Position numbers and translations under genes: made by a program. This document shows positions 33,604-45,204 of a stretch of DNA of 64,000 nt, in pieces. The DNA comes from Globodera rostochiensis (taxonomy: Eukaryota > Nematoda > Chromadorea > Rhabditida > Heteroderidae): NCBI GenBank assembly GCA_018350325.1, contig JAEVLN010000014.1:1886001-1950000 (forward strand), read 5' to 3'. Each line of letters opens with the position of its first letter. Within the stretch, counting starts at the first letter, position 1. The notes below the pieces were generated by a model. It was not told the origin of the DNA and ran no database searches. It worked only from the letters and a program-made list of their open reading frames with translations.

Positions 33604-34194
33604 CTCAGCTATTTGTATTAACTAACCTAAACAAGTGAAATTGTTCAAAAATCACAACATTACAACCAAATGGCAAGTAATGAAGAGGCCAGTTGTTTTT
33701 TGGAAAATTTCGAATTTTCAAAAAAAAAAAGTATTTTTTGGAACTAATTTCTAGAGTGAGGATTTTTAGGCACAAAAAGTCTCAAAATAGGCACCTAAAC
33801 CGAAAAATGCACCCCTAAAGATGGACATTTTTTCGAGACCAAAAAATCTGCACCCGAAAAATGCAAATTTTAAAAATCCATATTTTTCAAAAATTTTGAC
33901 TTAGTGTGAATGAATTTTTAGCCACTTGACTTTTTAGGAACTGTTTAGGCCATTTTTAGTGCCTAATTTGAGCCCCTTTTGAGGAACTATTGAACTAAGT
34001 AACTTGTTTTGGGGGTTTTAGGACTAATTTGTAAGTCACCAATTTCATTGTGCGTTATTGAAAAATACAAAAAAAAATAAATCTGACGTTTGGCGAAATG
34101 TTTTATCATTTTCGACAAATTCCTTACTGAAATGTCTATAAAAACCCAGTTCTTCTGCTCAGTTGATAATATTATTGCATCACTTTTTTAATAA

Positions 34195-34986
34195 ACTTTT
34201 CAGCAAAAAAGCAAAAGAGCCAATTCAGCAAAAAGCAAAAGAGCCAATTCAGCAAAAAGCAAAAGAGCCAATTCAGCAAAAAGCAAAAGAGCCAATTCAG
34301 CAAAAAGCAAAAGAGCCAATTCAGCAAAAGAGCCAATTCAACAAAAAGCAAAAGAGCCAATTCAACAAAAAGCAAAAGAGCCAATTCAACAAAAAAGCAA
34401 AAGAGCCAATTCAACAAAAAGCAAAAGAGCCAATTCAACAAAAAAGCAAAAGAGCCAATTCAACAAAAAGCAAAAGAGCCAATTCAACAAAAAGCAAAAG
34501 AGCCAATTCAACAAAAAGCAAAAGAGCCAATTCAACAAAAAAGCAAAAGAGCCAATTCAACAAAAAGCAAAAGAGCCAATTCAACAAAAAAGTAAAAGAG
34601 CCAATTCAACAAAAAGCAAAAGAGCCAATTCAACAAAAAGCAAAAGAGCCAATTCAACAAAAAAGCAAAAGAGCCAATTCAACAAAAAGCAAAAGAGCCA
34701 ATTCAACAAAAAAGCAAAAGAGCCAATTCAACAAAAAGCAAAAGAGCCAATTCAACAAAAAAGCAAAAGAGCCAATTCAACAAAAAGCAAAAGAGCCAAT
34801 TCAACAAAAAGCAAAAGAGCCAATTCAACAAAAAAGCAAAAGAGCCAATTCAACAAAAAGCAAAAGAGCCAATTCAACAAAAAAGCAAAAGAGCCAATTC
34901 AACAAAAAGCAAAAGAGCCAATTCAGCAAAAAGCAAAAGAGCCAATTCAACAAAAAGCAAAAGAGCCAATTCAACAAAAAGCAAAT
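34195..34986. repeat. 24/25-bp minisatellite
   Basis: About 32 copies of AAAAAGCAAAAGAGCCAATT plus CAAC (24 bp), mixed with 25-bp copies that have one more A. The first copies carry CAGC instead of CAAC. The 24-bp copies keep frame and the 25-bp copies shift it, so a 300-residue open frame (KAKEPIQQ, then QKSQFNK, then KSKRANST) arises on + and LNWLFCF repeats on -. Neither looks like a real protein. Confidence 0.95.
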
Positions 34987-35684
34987 AATGTTTTTAATAT
35001 TTTTATTTAGCATTTCAGTCTATGGCCAGCACTCAACTGACGTTTTTATGAGAACAGCAGAAATTTAACTGCTTGATGATTTGTTTTTTGGGATAACTTG
35101 AGCCTATTCGACCGGCAAGAATTCACTTGGCCATAAGCCTATGGCAAAGGAAAAAGACACGAGGCGAGCGGACAAGGCTATTTAATCTGCAGGCGGGCGG
35201 GCGTCGGTTGCCCGCTCGGAAGGCATAGTCTTAGCGGCTGACGCTCGCTGTATTTTGCATGTATTGTGGCCAATCACAAAACTGCGCCACAAAAAATTCC
35301 AATTCGTGATTTTTTTCGACAGTTCGAACCGGTCGAAATGGAGATATATTTTGTATTGAGCAGGAATATTGACTCCGATCACTTATTTGATCTGCTTTCA
35401 GAACTTTTCTACCGCATTTGTCAGCGATGTGTGTGTATTGGTGGAACATTCATATTGTGTTCGGCTGTCACCATCCATTTTTTTGTAGGTTAATTTTTTC
35501 CGCAAATTTTCGAGGTCCCGAATGAATATAACAACAAATAGTCAGTGAGGTCAGCCATCAAAAGTTGTCTTTCCGTCCTTCAATTTGCCTTTTGGAATTG
35601 GTGCTGCCCAAATTTTACTCTTTTTCTCGTTCCATAAAATATTTAGTTGACCACATTAGATTTGGAAATTTTTTTGTTTGTGGA

Positions 35685-35790
35685 GAGGATTTGAACTTGA
35701 AACGTATTTTGAAATAGTGCAATCATGGCGTTTTATTAAAAGAAAATGGCGTTTTGTTTGCGCAAATTTGGCGTTTTGTTTATGAAACTT
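35685..35790. repeat. Dispersed repeat, copy A
   Basis: GAGGATTTGAACTTG followed by a CGTA..TTTGAAA.ATAGTG core and TGGCGTTTT matches the stretch at 54195-54260. On the minus strand the first part reads CAAGTTCAAATCCTC, similar to a Pol III B box, so a tRNA-derived SINE is possible. Confidence 0.5.
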
Positions 35791-36133
35791 GGACAAAAAA
35801 TTTTCTAGAATCAAATCTTTTCTTTTTTGGTTTCCTTAAAACTCTCTCCGTTTTTCTGTTTCACGGCTTTCCCACATAGATTCTGAATCTGACATTTTGG
35901 AGCAATTCAACCCCGGACCCGAATTCGAACAATTTTTTGAAAATTCGAAATTTTTTCAAAAAACAATTTTGGCCTTTAAATTGTTCAAAAAACACAATAT
36001 TAAGGACAAATCTTTAAATAAGCCGGGCCGCTTCCTCCCGTCCTCAAAAAAAATAAATTCTGTTCCCAGTTCGAACTCAATCTATCCCGGTTTTGACAAA
36101 TAGCGGGCTATAATTATTTGCTTGAATCTTTCG

Positions 36134-37517
36134 ATGAAGACATTGTATTCTGAACTTTATGCGGCAATGGAATCCATTCACTTCAACCAATTGTTTTGCA
36201 AGATTATCAAAGATGAAGCCGTTGTTTATTGGTGAGAAAACTTTTGTTTTGAATGAATAATCTTAAATTTTAGTGATAAAATAGCGGCTGAAAAATTCAC
36301 ATTCGAATGGCTTCAAAAAGTTTCGGGCGCAAATGCGAAGACCGTAGTCACTTATAAAGGTTTTCTATATTTCTTATATTAATTAAAATCTTTTTAAAAA
36401 AATTGCTAAGCAGATTTCCAAAAAAAAACGCTCACTAAATCGAACTTTCTTTGAAAAATTTCTTAAGAAAAAAGAGTAAAAACAGAAAAATGCATATTTA
36501 TAAAGTAAAAGGATTTTACTATGGGTTTAATTTTTGCCACTTTTTCTCAACTTTTTTTTAGTTAAAATTTGAAAATTTTCTTAACTAAACATTTCCACCC
36601 TAGTTATTGCCACCCCAAAAACACTTTAAACAAACATTAAATATTTTTTATGCACTTTACAGATTTGCTTGGGGACGAAGTTCTGGTTACCGATAAAGAC
36701 GAATTCAGCACGATGCGTGAAGTGATGGAGGAAATTGGGTCTAACGGGATCGAATTTCATGTGACGAGTGAGTAGACTTTCCTTAAATCTTTGATTTTGC
36801 CGTTTACAGAAATTGCAAAAAAGAAGTCGAAAGAAAAAAAGGTGGGTCAAATTGGCTGAGAATTAAAGGGAGAGGACGTGTTTCACAATCTTTATTAAAT
36901 CAGATTGGCACCGAAAACTCCGGGAAATTGAAAACGAAAATGACGCTGAGGACGACAGACAGCATTTCCGAATCGACTAGTGGAAGGACTGCGGAAAGTG
37001 TTACTCCTTCTGTTGTTTCCGATACGACGAAGGCAGGTTCATCGGATCCTCCGACTTCGCCACAGCATTCTGTCTCTAATCTTGACCAATACGGCGATGT
37101 TCTCGAGGAGAACCCGGTGAAACACATTAACGTTTACAAAATTCTTACTTTAATTTTCAGCAAAGCGAGTTCACTACTCATCTCCGAAGATTCACCAAAT
37201 TTAATCTGATGGGAAATTGCTGCGAGGCGTTTAATTTCTCTTGGATTACTGTAAGAGGAATTCATTACTCGCATAAGCATAGCTTTTTTTAGGCCAAATA
37301 CTATGGGGGAAAGCTGCGTTTGATTGCTAAAGGCCCAGCAAGGAACAGATTTAATCTGCCAATTGACGGACATTTGCTGATTCGGCCGAATTCAGAGCTC
37401 CAAAAATGCGTTTGGCTCAGCAAAACGAACTATCAGGGATATGTTTTTGAGTTCGACACGGAGGTGGATTCGAAATTATTCTATGAGAGATTCTCTGAAA
37501 TGATTTATTCAATGTGA
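36134..37517 (+). CDS. Unrecognised multi-exon gene, possible PB1-like domain
   Basis: A continuous model can be read. MKTLYSELYAAMESIHFNQL, then an intron, DKIAAEKFTFEWLQKVSGAN and AKTVVTYK. A second intron leads to DLLGDEVLVTDKDEFSTMRE, then a lysine-rich bridge, a Ser/Thr-rich exon (MTLRTTDSISESTSGRTAES), QSEFTTHLRRFTKFNLMGNC, and the last exon AKYYGGKLRLIAKGPARNRF to YERFSEMIYSM, stop at 37517. All joins keep phase with GT/AG signals. The first part resembles a PB1 fold (FEW...VTYKDLLGDEVLVTDKDE, like the Y-x-D-x-D-G-D...xDE pattern of PB1 domains). The last part could be a PH-like or Ran-binding fold. Both are weak impressions. An upstream exon at 35880-36103 may belong. I do not know its function. 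Confidence 0.5.
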
Positions 37518-37933
37518 ATGGGGGGAGAGGACTGAATATTGACCCTTTCACTTATTTGTTTTGTATGCGTTTCATACATTCGTATGCGCTTTGTTCCTTC
37601 ATAAATTTTGATTTCCTTATCAAAACTTTTTGGTGTTGCCAGAAATTGCCATTCCCTCCAATCTGTCAAAACAATTTTATTATTTGTGATCGAAAGACAG
37701 AAAATGGATGTGAATTGGGAAATGCCAAAGAAAAGACCAATTAGCGCCGTTTCTTTTCGACTAAAGACAAAATTACCTTTAAAAGCACATAAAGGGGAAG
37801 GGTTGGGACAAACATTTAAGTGGGCAAAGTGACTAAAACGTTTTGGGAAAGACGGAAAACCGCTGCAATCGTTTCGTCCGCCCCGTTAATTTTCGTTGTG
37901 TGACCATTCAACGCCGTCTGCCGAATCCCAAAA
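37518..37933. other. Short intergenic stretch
   Basis: This is the 3' end of the preceding gene and presumably the promoter of the small secreted peptide gene. No gene supported. Confidence 0.4.
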
Positions 37934-38879
37934 ATGCCGTTACATTTTCATTCCGTCAAATCATTGCTTTTCCTCTTTCTGATCGCTTTCTCAGCACTTA
38001 CGGCTTTGGCTGAGGACTCTGTTGTTGGAGATGGATTGATCCCGGCAATGGAAGAAGTCAGTTTATGAGAGATTATAAGTGGGGGGGGGCGGACGGCAAA
38101 GTTCCAATTCAAAACGACGGATTCTTCCATTGGAAATTCGAAAAGCATCACTTTTACGGGCAATGGACGGACTTGCGTTAGTTACATAAACTTTTGCACA
38201 GCAAGAGGACGCCATTCTCTCGGCGGAAAAGCGAGTGCCGCATCCGTTGTAAGTTTAAGGTTTTGCCGCGGGGGAAATGTTTCTTTTGAGCGGATGGCGT
38301 CAGCCGGGCACGGCTCGACTTCGAAGGTGGGCGGTCGTAGAGGCGGTGGAGAGGAAAGGGCCGGAAGCGTGAGGGGCGGGAATGACCCCCCGAGGGGATT
38401 GACCAATCCCCGAGGGGGAAATGACCAATCCCCGAGGGGGAAATGACCAACCCCGAGGGGGAAATGACCAATCCCCGAGAGGGAAATGACCAACCCCGAG
38501 GGGGAAATGACCAATCCCCGAGAGGGAAATGACCAATCCCCGAGGGGGAAATGACCAACCCCGAGGGGGAAATGACCAACCCCCGAGGGGGAAATGACCA
38601 ACCCCGAGGGGGAAATGACCAACCCCGAGGGGGAAATGACCCCCGAGGAGGAAATGACCCCCGAGGGGGAAATGACCAATCCCCGAGGAGGAAATGACCC
38701 CCGAGGGGCAAATGACCAATCCCCGAGGGGCAAATGGCCAATCCCCTCGGTTCAGCAGTTTCCACCCGACGGCAATGATGCCGGCAGAGTTCGGTGGCCG
38801 CCGCTTCAACCGCTTCTATGACTACACGGCTCCAGGACGTCCGCTGTTTGTCCGATACATGCGCAATTTTGCTAACTAA
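37934..38879 (+). CDS. Small secreted precursor with dibasic sites (neuropeptide-like candidate)
   Basis: Three exons: 37934-38056, 38202-38248 and 38759-38879, about 96 residues. The start gives a clean signal peptide (LLFLFLIAFSALTALA, then EDS). Exon 2 codes QEDAILSAEKRVPHP with a Lys-Arg processing site. Exon 3 continues in phase (TT/T) with FFHPTAMMPAEFGGRRFNRF, then YDYTAPGRPLFVRYMRNFAN and stop. GGRR and PGR could serve as basic cleavage or amidation sites. The second intron (38249-38758) is filled by a minisatellite. Signal peptide, short length and KR/RR sites are what is seen in neuropeptide precursors. I do not recognise a known family, and another kind of secreted small protein is possible. 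Confidence 0.6.
38388..38745. repeat. 20-23-bp minisatellite in the intron of the peptide gene
   Basis: About 16 copies of CCCCGAGGGGGAAATGACCA (plus AT or AC), with small length changes (Pu-rich CCCCGAGGAGGAAATGA variants). The CCCCGAGGGG core is self-complementary and could form hairpins. It opens long artefactual minus-strand frames (GDWSFPPRG, VISPSG). Confidence 0.92.
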
Positions 38880-39311
38880 AAAAAGCGAAGGCGGGGGGAG
38901 CGAGTGCTGGCGATCATTGAGTGGGATTGTCTTTGATCTTTAATGGACGATCAACCTCCCTGACCACTCCCATTTTCATCGATCTACATTTATGGGCAAG
39001 CAATATTCTTCGAGTAGTTTTGCTGGCCCCTGAGGGGTTCTATGTCCTGCTCTCCTCAACTCCAGCAGCCTCCGCCGGTGTCGTTGGCTGTATTCTCCAT
39101 CGGGACATTTGGCGTTCGTTGTTGTCGCTTTGCATTTCCAAAGTTCCTTCGGCCCCTCCCGCCTCTCTTCCCTTTTCTCTCTGTTCTTTTTGCTGAAATT
39201 TAAATGTTGAAGAAAAATGCCGTAAAACTTGCTCTGCTTTCTGCCAAATTGTTTTGCGATGTTGAAGAAGTGTTCAAAATGTGCATATAATTGTCCTAAA
39301 AATTTGGCGAT
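38880..39311. other. Convergent intergenic stretch
   Basis: Between the stop of the peptide gene (+) and the stop of the exchanger gene (-). Open frames here have no domain or splice support. Confidence 0.4.
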
Positions 39312-42300
39312 TTATTCGGATAAGCCCCGCCGCCTCACTTTGATGTCGTCGTTATCGGATGATTTCCTCGTCTCCTGCATCCTTCGCATTTCCTCAATTT
39401 TCCTATCCAACAGACGCGAAAAAATGGTATAAAGCATTTCCGTGTTCTCCTGATTCATCAAATACTGACAAATGAGCGAATGTTTTTGTTGGGCGTTTGC
39501 CCTTAAGCAAATTAAACCTGCCCAAAGTCTTTGCCCCGCAGGGTTAGCATATGGACGCCGTCGCCGCTGGCCATTGTGTCATGATAAGCCGACGTGATCG
39601 ACACGGTGTGAGGCTTATGTTCCGCTCTGCCGTTTGTGACAAATTACCGACCATTAAAAGCCAATGGAAATCCATTTAAATTTGACTTTCCCGTCGAGTT
39701 CGAATGGTCCTTTCCCGACTTTTCGTGTTATGTCTCGAGTTTCGGGACAATTCTCGACGGGAATTCGTCAATGGCCCCTCTCCCAACCGACTTTATCATC
39801 TTGCGCCCAATTTGCGCGATTTTCAGCGCTTCTTGTAATGTGATTTTGTTATAAGCCCTAACGATGTCGGTGGCATCAAATGTTTTCCGTGTCACATTTC
39901 GCATTAACAACGGCTTCAGAACTTTGGCGTTGAAACGTTCGAATCTGAAGAGAATCATTCAAAAAGTGCAACGGCACAGAATTTGACTGACGCATCTCTG
40001 AAGAAGTGTTTGCCCTTCTGGCCAACAATGTCTTCGATGCCCGCCATTGTGTAGTCAAAGTATTTGTTGTACACCTTCGGCAGAGTACGGTAAACACCCA
40101 CAATAGGCAATTACAATTTACCTTCTCGACCATCATCTGCTCATAGTCCAGATCCTGCTTCTCCACCTTGAGCAAAAACAGCAATGGACGGATGGTGATG
40201 CCCTAAACAGTTCAAAAAGTCGCAGAAGATGAACTCGTTTGGGTTGAACGGGTTGACCTGGAGGAACACGGTGAAATAAATGACGGCGATGCAAGTGGTG
40301 ACGAACCTAAACTCGAAGATCCGTTCTTTTCGCCTTTTCAATTTGTGTCCCCAAACATCTGTTTTGCTTCAATTACGGCCGGGAGGGAAACGACCAATCC
40401 GAAAGCGATGGCCCCGCGAAGGCCTCCGTAAGAGAGCACAAATTGATCAGTGAAAGAGAATTTCTTCTTGCGAAAACGGTTTAGAAAGGCACACTGCACG
40501 AGAACGCCTGACAAAAGAATGAGTGCCGGCCAAATCATTGGGTACGGTATAAATTACGGCACCAACCGATGACACGGTAGACGAAACAGAGGACAATTGT
40601 GACGGACACAAACAAAGTGTCCCAGTGATGTTTGCTGGCGATGGAAGACAGGCCGAGGAACATGAAAATCGCTAAATATTTATTCAATCCTCCCTACCAA
40701 AGCTCAAGGACTCGGCGGACCTGTCTCACTGCACTGTGACAACATTTTGACAAAGTACTTGACGGAGCTGTTCGCATCATGCGTCATGTTGCCCTTGACG
40801 TACTGCTTCATCGCAATGCCACAGGCGACAATCCTAAGTTTAAGCCAACTTACCGACCATTCCGTGGGATTTACGCGAGGATGGCGGACAATCCAAACAT
40901 TTCAGCCGTGAGGTAGGAAAGGTACGGGACGACGAAGATGAACACCTTGAGGGGATGATCGTTTATTCAAACGGACAGCCAACCGAGCGCCGGTCGGCAC
41001 GGTTCGTACCGGTGCGAGGGTTTTCACTCGGCCAGTGAATCTAAAAGCATTTGAGGGGAATTGAACGATTTATCGATGCTTTTGCTGTAACGGCACGTCG
41101 TTACCTCGTCAGAATGCTGACCAAAAAGGCAAAAAGCAGTCCAATAAATGTGCCGCCGAGCGAAATCACCACAAAAGAGCCGATGCCGGCCAAATAATCC
41201 GCAAGGGCCAAAAGGTCCGCTCCGATGAGAGTGAACTTGCGGAACATTTGGTAGAGGACCGAAAAAACATTTTCGGCATTCAAAATCCAAATTCGCCCAA
41301 TTCACTGACCACGCTGACCCCGTCGTTGAACAATGCCTTTTTGAAAATGTTGTTGAATTGTTTGAGTTGGACTCGGTTTATTACCTCTCCGAAAACGTGG
41401 ATGAAGAGGAACTCGTTGACGTGGACCTCTTCAAAGACCGCAATCACTGCAACCGGATCGACGGCACTGATCAGAGAGGCGAACAGAAGGATTTCGAACA
41501 GAGAGAAGGGCACGGAGAACAGGCGAAGGTATCCGAGAATGTGCAGGGTCAGTCTGAAAAGGTGAAGCGTCCGTATTGTAACTCGAGATCGGACCGATCG
41601 AGATTATCGATCGAAATCTCAATCGAAAAATATTTGATCGAGATTCTTGATCGGTCCTCGAGTCCGATCTCTAATTGTAACGGCACCGTACCCAATGGAC
41701 AGCGTATTCCAAATTGTGCCGACGATGGCGAAGAGCATAACGGACTCCCAATTCTCGAACAGTTGTCTCGACGGCATGAAATACCCTGAGAATTTTGATA
41801 AAAGATTAAATATGGAATGTGAAAACCTTCTTACCGGCATCGAAAATGATCGGAGGCAAAAGGTACAGGAAAAAAATGGTCGATTTTAGGTTGTACAGGT
41901 CGATGCTGACGTGCATTTGATGTAGTGCATAGCCTAACACGAGGCCGACCACAATAAGCAGTGCGCTGTCCGGAATTGCTTCACCGAATTTTTTGTGCAC
42001 GTGAAACACTGCGGGAGGTTTTATTTTGTGAGAGAATATTCGTACAAATTTTGGCGATGCTCGCAAGAAGTATCCACACACTGACGGTGTACGGAGTTTC
42101 GACATGGTGCCAGTTCAGTGAAACAATCTGTTGAGAAGGAAATGTGCCAAATGTTATTTATGTTTTATGAAAGTGCCGACTTGAAAATGTGTCGGTCGCT
42201 GTTCCTCTTCGTCCGAGTTTATGTCGAAGGTGTGCCCGCCCTCCCCGGCACTTTGCGGCCGCGTCGGTTCACTGCGCACTTCGCCGTCCACCGGCGGAGA

Positions 42301-42474
42301 ATTCTCTGCCTCCCCGTCAACTTCGAGCTGTTCAGATTGCTCAGCAGAATTGTTTCTGTTACGAATTGGCGATATGTTCAGAATATTCTCCAAATTTGGT
42401 TTGGCCAAAACAACGGAGAGGAAGAGGGACAGAACGATCGCTGCACGCGCAACAGAGTCCAATGGCATCGGCAC
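39312..42474 (-). CDS. Na+/H+ exchanger (SLC9/NHX family)
   Basis: Electroneutral exchanger of a plasma or organelle membrane. The start at 42474 ([20 protein letters not shown]) gives a cleavable-looking leader and an acidic stretch, then the family blocks in order. [20 protein letters not shown] and [14 protein letters not shown] come first, then [20 protein letters not shown]. The ion-binding region is [20 protein letters not shown], joined across an intron (VFGE to [10 protein letters not shown]). Later come [20 protein letters not shown] and the cytosolic [17 protein letters not shown] region, and the last exon [20 protein letters not shown], stop at 39312. The conserved DPVAV and YGGLRGA motifs are intact. 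C. elegans has nine nhx genes; I cannot say which one this is. One intron holds a small MITE (41575-41681). Confidence 0.9.
41575..41681. mobile_element. hAT-like MITE candidate in an exchanger intron
   Basis: A 91-bp insert (41583-41673) lies between perfect 8-bp direct repeats ATTGTAAC (41575-41582 and 41674-41681). The insert starts TCGAGATCGGAC and ends GTCCGATCTCTA, giving an inverted repeat GAGATCGGAC/GTCCGATCTC, and the interior is full of GATCGA/TCGATC. An 8-bp target duplication is typical of hAT elements. Confidence 0.7.
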
Positions 42475-43164
42475 AAATTGAGGCGCTTTTCCAAATGTTT
42501 TAGGCGTGCCCTTCTCTGCTGCTGTCGCGTAGTTTCGATGGAATTTGGAATTTAAAACTGAAAACTGAAAAAAAGGGAAGGAAATCGGAAACCATTCGAA
42601 TGATTGCGTTGCGTTGAATGGTAAGCGAGCGAATCAGTTGCTGACAAATGAGCATAATCCGGAATGATTTTAATTGTCTTTTGATGTCGGAGGGGGGGGG
42701 GGGGTACAATTCAGGGCACAAAATCAAAAAGTGCGAAAGGGGTGAAAAAAAGATTTTTGAAGGCAACCGGCGGGGGGGGGGGGGGGGGGGAGGGGGGGGG
42801 GGTGACCTGCGGGGAGAGATCCGACCGCCAATCCATCACCGTCCGTCCCACCAAAAACCCCTCCCGCCCGCTCAATCAAATCAATCACAACCAAAACTCC
42901 TCCCCCAATTGGAATGTTTTTTTGTTTTGAAACCGAACATTGGTCGTTTCATTTCGCAATGCTTTCATTGTCTTTTTGGCAATTTACAGAGAGATTTGTC
43001 TGGCGAAAAGTGTCCTTTACTGTTATTGTTCTCTCAATTTACATTTTCCGCTGTTTGGATTTGAATAATTTTTACGACAACGCAACGCAATCGGATGGAC
43101 TAAACGACGCGGGCGGCATAATGGGCAAACAGTGAGAACAAATTAGCCGACAAAGACAAAAGTT
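42475..43164. other. Intergenic stretch with G-runs
   Basis: Upstream of the exchanger gene. It contains G-runs at 42692-42703 and 42771-42802. A hydrophobic open frame on + (42914-43135) ends near a possible donor but has no recognisable domain or partner exon. No gene accepted. Confidence 0.4.
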
Positions 43165-45204
43165 CGAAAGTCCAATTCCATCCCCGGCAACCAGCACATC
43201 CAATTCCATCCCCGGCAACCAGCACATCCAATTCCATCCCCGGCAACCAGCACATCCAATTCCATCCCCGGCAACCAGCACATCCAATTCCATCCCCGGC
43301 AACCAGCACATCCAATTCCATCCCCGGCAACCAGCACATCCAATTCCATCCCCGGCAACCAGCACATCCAATTCCATCCCCGGCAACCAGCACATCCAAT
43401 TCTATCCCCGGCAACCAGCACATCCAATTCCATCCCCGGCAACCAGCACATCCAATTCCATCCCCGGCAACCAGCACATCCAATTCCATCCCCGGCAACC
43501 AGCACATCCAATTCCATCCCCGGCAACCAGCACATCCAATTCCATCCCCGGCAACCAGCACATCCAATTCCATCCCCGGCAACCAGCACATCCAATTCCA
43601 TCCCCGGCAACCAGCACATCCAATTCCATCCCCGGCAACCAGCACATCCAATTCCATCCCCGGCAACCAGCACATCCAATTCCATCCCCGGCAACCAGCA
43701 CATCCAATTCCATCCCCGGCAACCAGCACATCCAATTCCATCCCCGGCAACCAGCACATCCAATTCCATCCCCGGCAACCAGCACATCCAATTCCATCCC
43801 CGGCAACCAGCACATCCAATTCCATCCCCGGCAACCAGCACATCCAATTCCATCCCCGGCAACCAGCACATCCAATTCCATCCCCGGCAACCAGCACATC
43901 CAATTCCATCCCCGGCAACCAGCACATCCAATTCCATCCCCGGCAACCAGCACATCCAATTCCCATCCCCGGCAACCAGCACATCCAATTCCATCCCGGC
44001 AACCGCACATCCAATTCCATCCCCGGCAACCAGCACATCCAATTCCATTCCCCGGCAACCAGCCATCCAATTCCATCCCCGGCAACCAGCACATCCAATT
44101 CCATCCCCGGCAACCAGCACATCAATTCCATCCCCGGCAACCAGCACATCCAATTCCATCCCCGGCAACCAGCACATCCAATCCAATCCAATTCCATCCC
44201 GGCAACCAGCACATCCAATTCCATCCCCGGAACCAGCACATCCAATTCCATCCCCGGCAACCAGCACATCCAATTCCATCCCCGGCAACCAGCACATCCA
44301 ATTCCATCCCCGGCAACCAGCACATCCAATTCCATCCCCGGCAACCAGCACATCCAATTCCATCCCCGGCAACCAGCACATCCAATTCCATCCCCGGCAA
44401 CCAGCACATCCAATTCCATCCCCGGCAACCAGCACATCCAATTCCATCCCCGGCAACCAGCACATCCAATTCCATCCCCGGCAACCAGCACATCCAATTC
44501 CATCCCCGGCAACCAGCACATCCAATTCCATCCCCGGCAACCAGCACATCCAATTCCATCCCCGGCAACCAGCACATCCAATTCCATCCCCGGCAACCAG
44601 CACATCCAATTCCATCCCCGGCAACCAGCACATCCAATTCCATCCCCGGCAACCAGCACATCCAATTCCATCCCCGGCAACCAGCACATCCAATTCCATC
44701 CCCGGCAACCAGCACATCCAATTCCATCCCCGGCAACCAGCACATCCAATTCCATCCCCGGCAACCAGCACATCCAATTCCATCCCCGGCAACCAGCACA
44801 TCCAATTCCATTCCCGGCAACCAGCACATCCAATTCCATCCCCGGCAACCAGCACATCCAATTCCATCCCCGGCAACCAGCACATCCAATTCCATTCCCG
44901 GCAACCAGCACATCCAATTCCATCCCCGGCAACCAGCACATCCAATTCCATCCCCGGCAACCAGCACATCCAATTCCATTCCCGGCAACCAGCACATCCA
45001 ATTCCATCCCCGGCAACCAGCACATCCAATTCCATTCCCGGCAACCAATCCCCGGCAACCAGCACATCCAATTCCATCCCCGGCAACCAGCACATCCAAT
45101 TCCATCCCCGGCAACCAGCACATCCAATTCCATCCCCGGCAACCAGCACATCCAATTCCATTCCCGGCAACCAATCCCCGGCAACCAGCACATCCAATTC
45201 CTTC
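43165..45204. repeat. 2-kb minisatellite of a 28-bp unit, about 72 copies
   Basis: The unit is CAATTCCATCCCCGGCAACC followed by AGCACATC (28 bp). Copies are almost identical; the exceptions are single-base indels near 43966-44230, a C-to-T (CCATTCCC) variant confined to the right end (about 44810-45170), and a truncated pair (CCCGGCAACCAATCCCCGG) at two sites near 45040 and 45170. Since 28 is not a multiple of 3, each minus-strand frame cycles through GWNWMCWLP, MELDVLVAGD and GIGCAGCR without a stop, making three overlapping open frames of up to about 700 codons. I treat these as artefacts. Confidence 0.96.

Larger units (their letters stand above)
33604..36133. other. AT-rich intergenic region with repeats
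   Basis: Holds AT-rich DNA with A/T runs, the 24-bp minisatellite (34195-34986), a GC-rich island at 35160-35240, a dispersed repeat copy (35685-35790) and a lysine/phenylalanine-rich open frame at 35880-36103 behind a good acceptor (CACATAG). That frame may be an upstream exon of the gene at 36134 but lacks a clear donor. No other gene supported. Confidence 0.4.

Noticed and set aside
34163..35068. 301-codon KAKEPIQQ repeat protein
   Set aside because: Minisatellite with frame-shifting unit-length changes and no flanking coding features.
35266..35493. 75-codon frame MANHKTAPQKIPIRDFF...
   Set aside because: No homology, no splice support, in repeat-rich intergenic DNA.
38178..38809. Minus-strand GDWSFPPRG repeat proteins
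   Set aside because: Minisatellite antisense to the intron of the peptide gene.
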